64,000 nt of DNA from Alphaproteobacteria bacterium (GTDB lineage Bacteria; Pseudomonadota; Alphaproteobacteria; Rs-D84), in assembly GCA_017503725.1 (NCBI GenBank), contig JAFVSL010000010.1, positions 25,013 through 89,012 of the forward strand, written 5' to 3'. Every line of letters begins with the position of its first letter. Position 1 is the first letter of the stretch. Shown in pieces: positions 36,140-44,769 of the stretch. Both the position numbers and the translations under genes were made by a program. The notes beneath the pieces were generated by a model. The model was not told where the DNA came from. It was given only the letters and a program-made list of their open reading frames with translations, and made no database searches.

Positions 36140-36994
36140 TTGAAACGTATTTCAGTTGTGTTGTTGGGGATGTTGTTGCCGTGTATGGCGTTTGCAGATG
36201 ATGAAAAGTCCTCTGATTTGGTGTTGTCTGTGCGACGTATTGGTCTGGAATTATCCCAGACGACGGTGCGAAATTCATTAGAATACAAGGATTCGCCAAT
36301 TTCCGCACTAAGTGCCGACAGCCAGGAATTTATCAAAGGGGTATTTGATACCGCCTTGGAATACAAGAAAAATCGTTTTCAGTGGGACAATGCACTGTTT
36401 ATGGAATATGGTGAAACCAAACTGAAACCGGCCGATGGTGATGTCACGTCCAGTGAAAATGCCGACGATATTTTATTGTCTAGTAATTTAGAATATGAAT
36501 GCTGGGAATTTAGCGGGTTCAAATTTGGTCCAACGGTGCGTGCGGCGTATGATACCGAATTTGTGGCGTCTGGGGATGCACCACGTCAGAATGTTGTGCG
36601 TGGTAATGCCGGTTTGTCTTTGTTTGGTAATACCGTATTGAAAAGTTTCTATTTGACCGGTGTGTATGAATATGATTTTACATATTCTGATGAAAAAACG
36701 TCAAAGTTGGCAGCGGAACTGGGGTGGCGATTGGAATACCAAATTCGTGAAGGTGTGAAATTATCGTCAAATGGATATTATCGTGAATATCTTAGTTATT
36801 CGGATTATGTGCCAATGGATTTAGAGCGTGATTTAAGCGCCGTTGCGCGTCTGGATACAAATTTGTGGGGTGATTTGACGTTGGGGCCATATGTGCAATA
36901 TCGCCGTGCGCGTGCCCGTGGTGTCGACGTATACGGCAGTAATTTAATTATTGGTATATCGTTTAATTATATAACCAAGTTTGGGTTGCTGTGA
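36140..36994 (+). CDS. Outer-membrane or periplasmic beta protein, DUF3078-like
   Basis: A 284-residue protein with a signal peptide (1-19, AFA) and many amphipathic strands. The segment RFQWDNALFMEYGETK followed by DDILLSSNLEYE resembles the DUF3078 pattern of outer-membrane proteins, but the match is from memory and weak. It starts with TTG, with AGGGG upstream. A terminator follows. Confidence 0.65.
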   Translation: MKRISVVLLGMLLPCMAFADDEKSSDLVLSVRRIGLELSQTTVRNSLEYKDSPISALSADSQEFIKGVFDTALEYKKNRFQWDNALFMEYGETKLKPADGDVTSSENADDILLSSNLEYECWEFSGFKFGPTVRAAYDTEFVASGDAPRQNVVRGNAGLSLFGNTVLKSFYLTGVYEYDFTYSDEKTSKLAAELGWRLEYQIREGVKLSSNGYYREYLSYSDYVPMDLERDLSAVARLDTNLWGDLTLGPYVQYRRARARGVDVYGSNLIIGISFNYITKFGLL

Positions 36995-36995
36995 T

Positions 36996-37023
36996 AAAAA
37001 TCCCCGGACGTCGGGGTTTTTTA
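36996..37023 (+). terminator. Rho-independent terminator
   Basis: AATCCCCGAC/GTCGGGGTT-type hairpin and a T-run. Confidence 0.8.
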
Positions 37024-37075
37024 TTGAAAATTTTAGATGGTTTGATATACTGCAATTTAATATGGGGTAAGAAAA

Positions 37076-38290
37076 ATGCAAAATGAATTATTGGCTGAAT
37101 TACAGGCACGTGGATTTATAAATCAGACATCCAATATGGATGGTTTGAATGATGCGTTAAACGCGGGAAAAATTACGGCATATTTGGGATCTGATCCAAC
37201 GGCGGATTCGTTGCACGTTGGGCATTTGGTGCCGGTGATGATGATGCGGTGGTTGCAAAAGTATGGTCACAAGCCAATCGCGTTGGTTGGTGGGGCGACG
37301 GGGCGTATCGGTGATCCGTCGGGACGTGATTCTGGGCGACCAATGATGACCGAAGAGGTTTTGGCAAAAAATGTTGCCGGGCTGAAAAAATCTTTTTCCA
37401 AGTTCTTTAAGTTTGGTGATGGTGCATCAGATGCACTGATGGTTGATAATTATGATTGGATGAAAAATTACAGCCATATGGATTTTTTACGTGATTTTGG
37501 GACTGATTTTACGGTGCCACGTATGTTGTCTATGGATTCGGTAAAGCGTCGATTGGACAATGGTATGACGTTCCTGGAATTTAATTATATGACGTTCCAG
37601 GCGGTGGATTTTTTAACACTGTATCGTGAACATAATTGTATTTTGCAGACCTGTGGGGCGGACCAATGGGGTAACGCCATTATGGGTATCGAATTGATTC
37701 GTAAAAAGTTGGGCAAAGAGGCATTTGTTTTATCGACCGCATTGATTACGGATTCTAATGGAAATAAAATTGGCAAGTCGGCGGGAAATGCCGTCTGGGT
37801 CAACGAAGACAAAACGTCCCCATATGAATATTATCAGTATTTCCGCAACACCCCGGATGATTTGGTGGAAAAATTCCTTAAAATCTTTACGGAAATTCCG
37901 TTGGATGAAATTGCGCGCCTGGCACAGTTACAGGGGGCGGAATTAAATGCCGCCAAAAAGGTGTTGGCGTTTGCAGCCACTGAAATTGCACACGGGCGTG
38001 ACGCGGCACGTGCCGCAGAAGAGGCCGCCAATGCCCTGTTCGGGGGTGGTGCAAATATGGAAAATGTACCAACCACTCAAATTGAAATGGCATCAGATAT
38101 GGGGATATTGGATTTCCTGTGCGCAACGGGGCTGTTCCCATCCAGGTCAGAGGCGCGCCGTATGGTCGAGCAGGGCGGTATCCAAATTGATGGAAATAAA
38201 ATTACAGATCCAAAGTATATCGTTGCGATTGCTGATGAATTTATGGTGCAAAAGGGTAAAAAAACATTTTTGAAAGTTGTTAAAAAATAA
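37076..38290 (+). CDS. tyrS: Tyrosyl-tRNA synthetase
   Basis: A 404-residue class I synthetase. The HIGH motif is HVGH in SDPTADSLHVGHLVP; the KMSKS equivalent is KIGKS. The tyrosine pocket has LEFNYMTFQAVDF and QWGNAIMGIELI. A C-terminal S4 domain (SRSEARRMVEQGGIQIDG) binds tRNA. ATG follows ATGGGGTAAG. Its stop overlaps the next start as TAATG. Confidence 0.96.
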   Translation: MQNELLAELQARGFINQTSNMDGLNDALNAGKITAYLGSDPTADSLHVGHLVPVMMMRWLQKYGHKPIALVGGATGRIGDPSGRDSGRPMMTEEVLAKNVAGLKKSFSKFFKFGDGASDALMVDNYDWMKNYSHMDFLRDFGTDFTVPRMLSMDSVKRRLDNGMTFLEFNYMTFQAVDFLTLYREHNCILQTCGADQWGNAIMGIELIRKKLGKEAFVLSTALITDSNGNKIGKSAGNAVWVNEDKTSPYEYYQYFRNTPDDLVEKFLKIFTEIPLDEIARLAQLQGAELNAAKKVLAFAATEIAHGRDAARAAEEAANALFGGGANMENVPTTQIEMASDMGILDFLCATGLFPSRSEARRMVEQGGIQIDGNKITDPKYIVAIADEFMVQKGKKTFLKVVKK

Positions 38291-39363
38291 TGAAGAAAGT
38301 AATCGCAATATTTTCTTTGTTATCTGTGGTCGCGGTACCCGCATTCGGGGCCAGTGAATTGTCCAAAATAAATGCCCAGATAAAGCAAACAGAACAACAG
38401 AATAAAAAACTGGAAGAGCGCGTAAAAACATCGGAACGTGATGTTGCCAAGACCAAGAAAGATTTGGTACGTGTTGCAGATCGGGTAAGCTCACTCGAAG
38501 AACAACGCAGTGCAATGGCAAAAAAAATCGAGGACTTAGATCGTCAACGCGATAAAATATCCGCCGAAATGGACAAAAACCGGGAACGAATTGCCGATGC
38601 TGCGGCGGGTGTTTTGTTTGTTGCCGCACACCCCAGTTTTGACAGTGCTGATATGCAATCTTATGTGCTGACGTCGGCGGTGTTGTCGGGGGCGGCAAAT
38701 CGTTTCGAAGACGAGATTGAAAAAGCAAACCAGCAGATTGCGGAACTTGAAAAAATTCGCAATGCGCGTGCGGTTGAAAAAGAAAAATTGGACAGAACCG
38801 CTAAAAAATATGGCAAAGAAAAAAATCAGTTGGATAAACTGCTTAGAACACGTAGCGCCCAGAACGAGAAGTTGAAAAATGAACATTCGGCCCTGCAAAA
38901 GAAATTGCGCGAATTGTCGGCGCGCGCAAAAAGTATTTCTGAATTATCGGCCGGCGTGGGAAGTTCCGAGATGTCATCAGATGCACGTTTTTCCAGACGA
39001 AAATTGAATCTGCCCGTGCGTGGGCGTGTGGTTGTGCGCTTTGGCGAAAAGACGGCATTGGGCCTGGTGTCGGATGGGTGGCGTGTGCGCACGCGTGGTG
39101 ATGCGTTGGTTATGGCGCCGGCCGATGGTGTTGTAAAATTCGCAGACAGTTTCCGTGGATTTGGGCGTGTCGTAATTATGTCACATAAAAATGGATATAA
39201 TACGGTTATGACAAATCTGGGGGATATTGCAGTTATGCTGGAACAAGAGGTTCTGGCCGGTGAACCGATTGGGCGTATGAATCCGGACAAGCCCGAAATG
39301 TATCTTGAGGTGCGACGTGGTGACAAGGCCGTTGACCCCGCACGTCTGTTCAAAGAAGAATAA
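38290..39363 (+). CDS. envC: EnvC-like murein hydrolase activator (degenerate LytM)
   Basis: A 357-residue periplasmic protein: signal peptide (1-20, FGA), a long coiled coil (about 25-225), then an M23/LytM-like domain (about 235-357; LPVRGRVVVRFGE). The metal ligands of active M23 peptidases (HxxxD and HxH) are missing: the segment is NTVMTNLG where GHxxxY-type residues are expected. That is the EnvC pattern, in which the protein activates cell-division amidases. It is translationally coupled to tyrS. Confidence 0.85.
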   Translation: MKKVIAIFSLLSVVAVPAFGASELSKINAQIKQTEQQNKKLEERVKTSERDVAKTKKDLVRVADRVSSLEEQRSAMAKKIEDLDRQRDKISAEMDKNRERIADAAAGVLFVAAHPSFDSADMQSYVLTSAVLSGAANRFEDEIEKANQQIAELEKIRNARAVEKEKLDRTAKKYGKEKNQLDKLLRTRSAQNEKLKNEHSALQKKLRELSARAKSISELSAGVGSSEMSSDARFSRRKLNLPVRGRVVVRFGEKTALGLVSDGWRVRTRGDALVMAPADGVVKFADSFRGFGRVVIMSHKNGYNTVMTNLGDIAVMLEQEVLAGEPIGRMNPDKPEMYLEVRRGDKAVDPARLFKEE

Positions 39364-39374
39364 AAATCCGTTAA

Positions 39375-39590
39375 TTAAATTTCAAATACTTTGTCACGGG
39401 ATGTGGCGCCGCGGATTAACTTTATACTGGTTTTTGGAACCCCATAATGGTGGCTAAGCATTTTTATCACGTCCGCCGTTGCTTTGCCATCGGTGGGTGC
39501 GGTGGTTGTGTGTACGCGCACGATGCCATCGGGCTGAATTTCAACCCGATTAAGTTTGGCACGTGGAATAACACGAACGGTAATTTTCAT
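39375..39590 (-). CDS. YggU/DUF167 family protein
   Basis: A 71-residue protein with the family pattern ITVRVIPRAKLNRVE, APTDGKATADVIKMLSHHYGVP and IRGATSRDK. Function unproven in bacteria. Its start overlaps the stop of the HIT gene, giving a two-gene unit. Confidence 0.88.
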   Translation of the reverse strand: MKITVRVIPRAKLNRVEIQPDGIVRVHTTTAPTDGKATADVIKMLSHHYGVPKTSIKLIRGATSRDKVFEI

Positions 39591-39970
39591 TATTTAAATT
39601 CCGCCGCCAATTGTTCGTGAAATGCGGGCTTGCGTTCGCCCGCCACCAGGTGCAGGTGAAAATGAAATACACTTTGTTTTATAAACGGTGCGTTGGCACC
39701 CGCATTTGCAACACAGTTAAATTCGCATTCGATTCCCAGTTTTTCCGCAGTTTTGTTAAAGCAATCCCAGAACCCAATAATTTCATCGCTGGTTGCTTTT
39801 TTTGAAAAATCCAGAATGTTTTTATATTCGCCCTTTGGAATAACCAATACGTGCGTTGAAAACATAGGATTGATATCATAAAAAGACATTGCGAATTCGT
39901 TTTCAAAAACCTTGTTTGTTGGAATTTCGCCACGTATCATTTTGGCAAATACATTGTTTTTGTCATACAT
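39590..39970 (-). CDS. HIT family nucleotide-binding protein (HinT-like)
   Basis: A 126-residue protein with NVFAKMIRGEIPTNKVFE and the HIT triad in HFHLHLVAG. It probably hydrolyses AMP-linked substrates. ATG 39970 has AAGGGG upstream; a start at 40030 would run into the groESL promoter and is rejected. It is divergent from groES. Confidence 0.9.
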   Translation of the reverse strand: MYDKNNVFAKMIRGEIPTNKVFENEFAMSFYDINPMFSTHVLVIPKGEYKNILDFSKKATSDEIIGFWDCFNKTAEKLGIECEFNCVANAGANAPFIKQSVFHFHLHLVAGERKPAFHEQLAAEFK

Positions 39971-40016
39971 ATTTTTATTCCCCTTGTTTTTCATATTCAG
40001 CATATTAAAATGCATA

Positions 40017-40045
40017 CTTGAAATCAACAAATTTTAGACTATATA
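40017..40045 (+). promoter_or_regulatory. Heat-shock (RpoH-type) promoter of groESL
   Basis: CTTGAAA (40017-40023), 15 nt, then CTATATA (40039-40045), identical in core and spacing to the clpB promoter. Confidence 0.8.
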
Positions 40046-40077
40046 AGTCATACAGGTTTAATTGAAGGAGATTTTAT

Positions 40078-40365
40078 ATGTTTAAACCATTACACAATTA
40101 TGTTCTGCTGGAAAGAATGGAAGAGGAAACAAAAACCGCCGGCGGAATTATTATTCCCGACAATGCCCAGGAAAAACCATCACGTGGTCGTGTTATTGCA
40201 ACGGGCCCGGGTGCATATGCGGGCGATGATTTAATCCCAATGACTGTCAAGGCGGGTGATGTTGTTTTGTTTGCAAAATGGGCGTCCAGTGTGAACGAGG
40301 TTAAAATTGACGGTCGTGACTATGTCTTAATCAAAGAATCAGATATTTTGGGAATCTTGGAATAA
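40078..40365 (+). CDS. groES: Co-chaperonin GroES
   Basis: A 95-residue lid subunit with the mobile loop EEETKTAGGIIIPDNAQEKP. GAAGGAG precedes the ATG. It is cotranscribed with groEL (17 nt gap). Confidence 0.97.
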   Translation: MFKPLHNYVLLERMEEETKTAGGIIIPDNAQEKPSRGRVIATGPGAYAGDDLIPMTVKAGDVVLFAKWASSVNEVKIDGRDYVLIKESDILGILE

Positions 40366-40382
40366 TTACAAAGGAATCATAA

Positions 40383-42002
40383 ATGGCAAAAGATATTATT
40401 TTTGATACAGATAAAATGGCGGCAGGTGTTGACAAGTTGGCCAATGCCGTAAAGATTACTATGGGGCCCAAGGGGCGTACGGTTGTTATTGAAAAATCTT
40501 ATGGTGCGCCGGTCGCAACCAAGGACGGTGTGACCGTGGCCAAGGCGGTATCACTGAAAGATCCAACCGAAAACGTTGGTGCGCGTATGGTCCAAGAGGT
40601 CGCAAAAAAAGCCGGTGATGACGCCGGGGATGGTACAACGACGGCAACGGTCCTGGCCCAGAAATTGATTCGCGAGGGTCGTCGTGTTATTGCCGCGGGT
40701 ATGAATCCAATGGATGTTAAACGTGGTATTGATATGGCAACGGCCGCGGTTATTGCGGATATTGAAAAACACGCACGTCCAGTCAAGGACAGTGCAGAAA
40801 TTGCCCAGGTCGCAACGATATCGGCGAACTCTGATTCCGATATTGGTGAAAAGATTGCGGGTGCAATGGCACGCGTTGGCCAAGAAGGGGTTATCACCGT
40901 CGAAGAGGCCAAAGGCCTGGATACAGAAATCGATGTTGTCGAAGGGATGCAATTCGACCAAGGCTTTATGTCACCATACTTTGTCACCAACAGTGAAAAG
41001 ATGCTGGCGGAATTGGATGGTGCGCAAATCTTGGTTTCTGAAAAGAAAATTACCGGCCTGCAGGCTTTGTTGCCGATTCTGGAACCGATTGCCCAGTCGG
41101 GCAAACCATTGTTGATTATCGCCGAGGATGTCGAATCCGAAGCGTTGGCGACACTGGTTCTGAACCGTCTGCGTGGCGGATTAAAGGTTTGCGCGGTCAA
41201 GGCCCCGGGCTTTGGCGATCGTCGCAAAGAAATGTTAAAAGATATCGCGATTGTAACGGGCGCAACGGTTATTTCCGATGATATGGGAATGACATTTGAA
41301 AATATCACACCGGCGGTTTTAGGTGCAGCAAAAAAAGTTGTTGTTTCCAAAGACTCGACATTATTGGCGCACGGTGCGGGGGATAAATCCGCAATTGCCG
41401 CGCGTGCCGACGAAATTCGCAATGCAATCGCAACAACGACCAGTGATTATGACCGTGAAAAGTTGTCTGAACGTCTGGCGAAACTTGTTGGCGGGGTTGC
41501 CGTTATCAAAGTTGGCGGTATGACCGAGGTAGAGGTAAAAGAAAAGAAAGACCGTGTCGATGACGCGTTGGCCGCAACCCGTGCCGCCGTCGCGGACGGT
41601 ATTGTCGCCGGTGGCGGTGTTGCATTGGTGCGCGCGGTATCGGCTCTGAAAGATTTAAGTGGTGCAAATGCCGATCAAAATGTTGGTATCGATATCGTAC
41701 GTCGCGCGATTGTTGCGCCAATGGCGCAGATTGCGGAAAACGCGGGTAAATCTGGTGAAATTGTTGTGGGGCGTGTTATGGAATCGGCCGACTATAATTT
41801 CGGATACAATGCCCAAACGGACGAATATGTCGATATGATGGCGGCGGGTATTATTGACCCGGCCAAGGTTGTAAAGACGGCAATTGCGGCGGCGGCGTCA
41901 ACCGCGGGTGTTATGTTAACAACCGGCGCCGTTATGACGGAAATACCAGATGAAAAACAATCGGCCCCGCAAATGGCGGGCGGTATGCCGGGTATGATGT
42001 AG
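40383..42002 (+). CDS. groEL: Chaperonin GroEL
   Basis: A 539-residue chaperonin with [23 protein letters not shown] and the C-terminal GGMPGMM tail. AAAGGA precedes the ATG. It is heat-shock controlled with groES, and a terminator follows. Confidence 0.98.
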   Translation: MAKDIIFDTDKMAAGVDKLANAVKITMGPKGRTVVIEKSYGAPVATKDGVTVAKAVSLKDPTENVGARMVQEVAKKAGDDAGDGTTTATVLAQKLIREGRRVIAAGMNPMDVKRGIDMATAAVIADIEKHARPVKDSAEIAQVATISANSDSDIGEKIAGAMARVGQEGVITVEEAKGLDTEIDVVEGMQFDQGFMSPYFVTNSEKMLAELDGAQILVSEKKITGLQALLPILEPIAQSGKPLLIIAEDVESEALATLVLNRLRGGLKVCAVKAPGFGDRRKEMLKDIAIVTGATVISDDMGMTFENITPAVLGAAKKVVVSKDSTLLAHGAGDKSAIAARADEIRNAIATTTSDYDREKLSERLAKLVGGVAVIKVGGMTEVEVKEKKDRVDDALAATRAAVADGIVAGGGVALVRAVSALKDLSGANADQNVGIDIVRRAIVAPMAQIAENAGKSGEIVVGRVMESADYNFGYNAQTDEYVDMMAAGIIDPAKVVKTAIAAAASTAGVMLTTGAVMTEIPDEKQSAPQMAGGMPGMM

Positions 42003-42005
42003 GGT

Positions 42006-42035
42006 TAAAAAAATCCCGCCAAATGGCGGGTTTTT
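42006..42035. terminator. Rho-independent terminator
   Basis: AATCCCGCCA/TGGCGGGTT hairpin with T-run, between groEL and the converging secreted-protein operon. Confidence 0.85.
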
Positions 42036-42341
42036 TTATTCCATTGTGCAAATGTCGTTGAATCTATATTCACCGACACTGTCGACGTATGTTACCCCCT
42101 TTGGGGCGAACATATAGCATACAGACTCTGGGTTTTCCCTTAGACAGGTTTGTGCATCATTAAGCGCAACCGTAGAAGACGGGCACGTGGTTGCGATGGT
42201 TATATCTGGTTCATTTATGGCGACATATCCCGATGGACAGGTTGTATACAGGGGCGTATAAGATACGCCGGCGTCGCCACTAACGATTGCATCTGCGACA
42301 CAGGGGATAATAATGTATAAGCAAAATATAAAACGCTTCAT
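42036..42341 (-). CDS. Small secreted Cys-containing protein, 101 aa
   Basis: Signal peptide (1-18) then a short mature part with five Cys, probably disulfide-bonded. No recognised family. GGAG lies inside the end of the previous gene, so the two are coupled. It is the second gene behind RNA copy C. Confidence 0.65.
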   Translation of the reverse strand: MKRFIFCLYIIIPCVADAIVSGDAGVSYTPLYTTCPSGYVAINEPDITIATTCPSSTVALNDAQTCLRENPESVCYMFAPKGVTYVDSVGEYRFNDICTME

Positions 42342-42342
42342 T

Positions 42343-42828
42343 TTAATCTCCGGATATCAGGTTCGAGAAGATGGCCATTTGAAAATCATAGGTGCTATCC
42401 ATATTGTCAGAGCACAAGGTTGAGCAGTTTTTTTGACAAGCCATTGCACCCGTGTATTGGTACACGTATATCCATTTAGAGATAGCGGGGGTCAGCATTC
42501 TGCACCAACATTGACGAGTGTCGTTCAGGGCATCTGTACTGTAACTTAAACCAGAAATACTTGGGTGGGTGGTATATAAATCCAGGGCACCAGAAGATGT
42601 CAAATTGCGAGAGCTAGAACACATACTTTCGCCGGTTACAAAAAGACTGGTGTATGTTGATTTTGTCCCAAACCTGCAGGGACCCTCCCAGTCGGTTCGG
42701 TATGTAGCTGAGGCTGAGGTTGTACAACTTATTGGTTCTGATGTATCGATTGCCACACATTTTTGTACCGCATTGCCGCCCCCGGTCAGCATTATTCCGA
42801 TGGCACTTATAATCATAATGTTTTTCAT
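42343..42828 (-). CDS. Small secreted Cys-rich protein, 161 aa
   Basis: A protein with a hydrophobic signal-like N terminus (MKNIMIISAIGIMLTGGGNA) and about a dozen Cys, some in CWCR and CQKNCSTLC. No family recognised. ATG 42828 has AAGGGAG upstream. The in-frame extension to 43056 covers RNA copy C and is not coding. It is the first gene after that RNA. Confidence 0.65.
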   Translation of the reverse strand: MKNIMIISAIGIMLTGGGNAVQKCVAIDTSEPISCTTSASATYRTDWEGPCRFGTKSTYTSLFVTGESMCSSSRNLTSSGALDLYTTHPSISGLSYSTDALNDTRQCWCRMLTPAISKWIYVYQYTGAMACQKNCSTLCSDNMDSTYDFQMAIFSNLISGD

Positions 42829-42883
42829 TTTCAAACTCCCTTTTTTCGTTATGTTCCCACCGCGGTAAGATTGCGAGGGACAA

Positions 42884-43051
42884 GAAAAAACCGCGAAATA
42901 TAGATTAAGCGGTTGGAGGTTCGAAACTATAACATAGAATAGTGTGGTGTATTCAATATATTCCACCAGCCCTCCAACCGATAAAGTTGGAGTTTTTTTC
43001 GTCTTATTTGTTTCGCAGACGCTATGTTCCGGGTTTCGACACCCCATTATA
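42884..43051 (-). ncRNA. Structured RNA element, copy C (attenuator-like)
   Basis: On the minus strand: TATAAT (43046-43051), a GGG-loop-CCC hairpin (about 43029-43045), a second hairpin with GTCT/AGAC ends, CTCCAAC (42986-42992), then the domain closed by GGTTGGAGG (42971-42979) with CCTCCAACC (42911-42919). It holds helix TGGTG/CACCA with loop AATATATTGAATA (42950-42962) and hairpin CTAT/ATAG. The pseudoknot is TCGAAAC (43033-43039) with GTTTCGA (42921-42927). The terminator AACCGC/GCGGTT (42889-42914) with T-run shares AACC with the closing helix. It occupies the gap 42829-43152 together with an upstream operator. Confidence 0.78.
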
Positions 43052-43065
43052 ACCATCGGTTATAA
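43047..43065. promoter_or_regulatory. 19-bp palindrome overlapping the -10 box of copy C
   Basis: TTATAACC-ATC-GGTTATAA is a perfect 8+3+8 inverted repeat covering most of the TATAAT box, a typical repressor-site position. Confidence 0.5.
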
Positions 43066-43127
43066 CACCTGCATTATAATGCATATGTTGTTTGTTTGCA
43101 AATGATTAGATTGTATTTAGTCAAATA

Positions 43128-43153
43128 AAAAAACGGGGCGGGGCCCCGTTATT
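43128..43153 (-). terminator. Rho-independent terminator
   Basis: AACGGGGC/GCCCCGTT hairpin with an A/T-run, ending the OB-fold protein gene on the minus strand. Confidence 0.75.
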
Positions 43154-43530
43154 TACATCTTTTCGACATAGTTGATGTCAATTTCTGTTGTGAAGATGCC
43201 ACGATCAACCTCGCCATATAATTTTACGGTATCGGTTGGGGTTATTGTTTGGCCACGCCATTCGTCATCGTCGATTTCAATGCGAATGGTGCCGGTGCCA
43301 TCTTCGAATAAATACATTTCGTCACCCATACGCTGGACAATGTTTCCCTTTACAATAACTGGGACATCGTCGCGCATTTCCATAACCTGTTTTACGGTTG
43401 CGATTGTTTCAGCGCCGGATACAAATCCGCCCTTGCCAGATTCAGCGGTCTGGGTTGCCGGTTGAAAATCAGCGTTTGCCGCGCCAAATACCAATAGACC
43501 AGACAATGCAATCATTGATATCTTTTTCAT
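43153..43530 (-). CDS. YgiW/BOF-family periplasmic OB-fold protein
   Basis: A 125-residue protein: signal peptide (1-20, ANA), then the BOF pattern GGFVSGAETIATVKQVMEMRDDVPVIVKGNIVQRMGD..YLFEDGTGTIRIEID. The family is linked to stress tolerance and binds small ligands or cations. AAAGGGG precedes the ATG. Monocistronic. Confidence 0.85.
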   Translation of the reverse strand: MKKISMIALSGLLVFGAANADFQPATQTAESGKGGFVSGAETIATVKQVMEMRDDVPVIVKGNIVQRMGDEMYLFEDGTGTIRIEIDDDEWRGQTITPTDTVKLYGEVDRGIFTTEIDINYVEKM

Positions 43531-43603
43531 ATGTTATCCCCTTTGGTTTATTTGTTTTGTAATATCAGTATATCATATGCAAATAATAATTTGTCTAGGA
43601 AAA

Positions 43604-43632
43604 AATTAACGGGGCATATGCCCCGTTTTTTA
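43604..43632 (-). terminator. Rho-independent terminator of the stator-like operon
   Basis: AACGGGGCATATGCCCCGTT palindrome flanked by T-runs. Confidence 0.85.
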
Positions 43633-44742
43633 TCGATTTGTTAACTGTAATTCAATGCGACGATTCTTTTGCAGGCTGGCCGGGTCGTTACCCAATGCCA
43701 CGGGTGCGGTGTCGCCAAAGCCACTGGGCAACAGGCGGCGACGTGATACGCCGTTTTTCGCCAATTCATCAACCACCGCCGTCGCGCGCAGTAATGATAA
43801 TTGGGTGTTGTTTTTATATCCCGGTGTGCCGGCAATTACCGCCTTGGAATCGGTGTGCCCGTCAACGCGGATAAGCCAATCAATATCCGTTGGAATTTCA
43901 TTTTCCATATCTTTAATCACGTTGGCAATCAGGCGTAATTGATTTTTACCCTCTGCGGTTAAATTGTATGCGCCACTGGAAAACAGAATGTCGCTGGATA
44001 CAATGAAACGGTCGCCGTCTGGTTGCAGGCTGGTGCGATTCCCCAGGGCATTTTTTATCGCCTTGTAAAATGCAGATTGATATTGTTCAACACTGCGCAA
44101 TTCGGCGATTTTGTCGGCCAATGCCTTGTTCAGGCGGGTTGACATTTCCACGTATTGAATTTCCTGGGTGCGGGATTTTGCCTCTGCGGCGTCCAGGGCG
44201 GCTTGTAATTTTTCCAGCTGTGCGGTTAATTCGGCACGCTGGGCGGTCATTTGTTCTTGTAATTGCTTGCGTTCCTGTTCCAGGGCGATGGTGTTTTCCT
44301 TGTCCAGGGTGGCCTGGTTCAGTTGTTGGGTCAATTCGTTGACCATTGCCTGCATTTCGATGCCTTGGGCCTGTAATTCGTTTACCTTGTTTTCGTATGC
44401 GGTAATCAAATCTTCGATGCTTAAATCGATTTCGTTTAATTCGTTGGTTAATTGTGCATTGTTTGCCTCTAAATTTTCCAATTCATTACGCGCCAGGATA
44501 AGCAGACGTTTTGCCTCTTCCTCGTCCAGGGTCATTTGTTGAATTTGTTCAGCCTGGGCGGTGTTGGTTTGTTTTAATTTTTCCATCGCGGCCGCACCAC
44601 TGGATTTGTTAAATACACTGGTCGTGGTCCAAAGAAATACAAACACAATCAGTAAAAATATCAATATAATCACCAGGTTCGAAAACAAGTCTACGAACCC
44701 AGGCCACGCATTTGTTTGATTACGATAACGCATATTTAACAT
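43630..44742 (-). CDS. MotB/OmpA-like peptidoglycan-binding protein
   Basis: A 370-residue protein: one membrane helix (about 17-42) with a conserved Asp18 at its start, as in stator B subunits, then a long coiled coil (about 50-220) and an OmpA-like domain with VDGHTDS and a NRRIEL motif. With its MotA-like neighbour (27 nt upstream) it should form a proton-driven unit anchored to peptidoglycan. No flagellar or Tol genes adjoin. The ATG has AAGAGAGAG upstream. Confidence 0.85.
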   Translation of the reverse strand: MLNMRYRNQTNAWPGFVDLFSNLVIILIFLLIVFVFLWTTTSVFNKSSGAAAMEKLKQTNTAQAEQIQQMTLDEEEAKRLLILARNELENLEANNAQLTNELNEIDLSIEDLITAYENKVNELQAQGIEMQAMVNELTQQLNQATLDKENTIALEQERKQLQEQMTAQRAELTAQLEKLQAALDAAEAKSRTQEIQYVEMSTRLNKALADKIAELRSVEQYQSAFYKAIKNALGNRTSLQPDGDRFIVSSDILFSSGAYNLTAEGKNQLRLIANVIKDMENEIPTDIDWLIRVDGHTDSKAVIAGTPGYKNNTQLSLLRATAVVDELAKNGVSRRRLLPSGFGDTAPVALGNDPASLQKNRRIELQLTNR

Positions 44743-44769
44743 TGTTTTTTCTCTCTCTTACTTTTTCCG

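Noticed and set aside
42829..43056. N-terminal extension of the 161-aa secreted protein
   Set aside because: It would translate RNA copy C; the signal peptide and ribosome site place the start at 42828.
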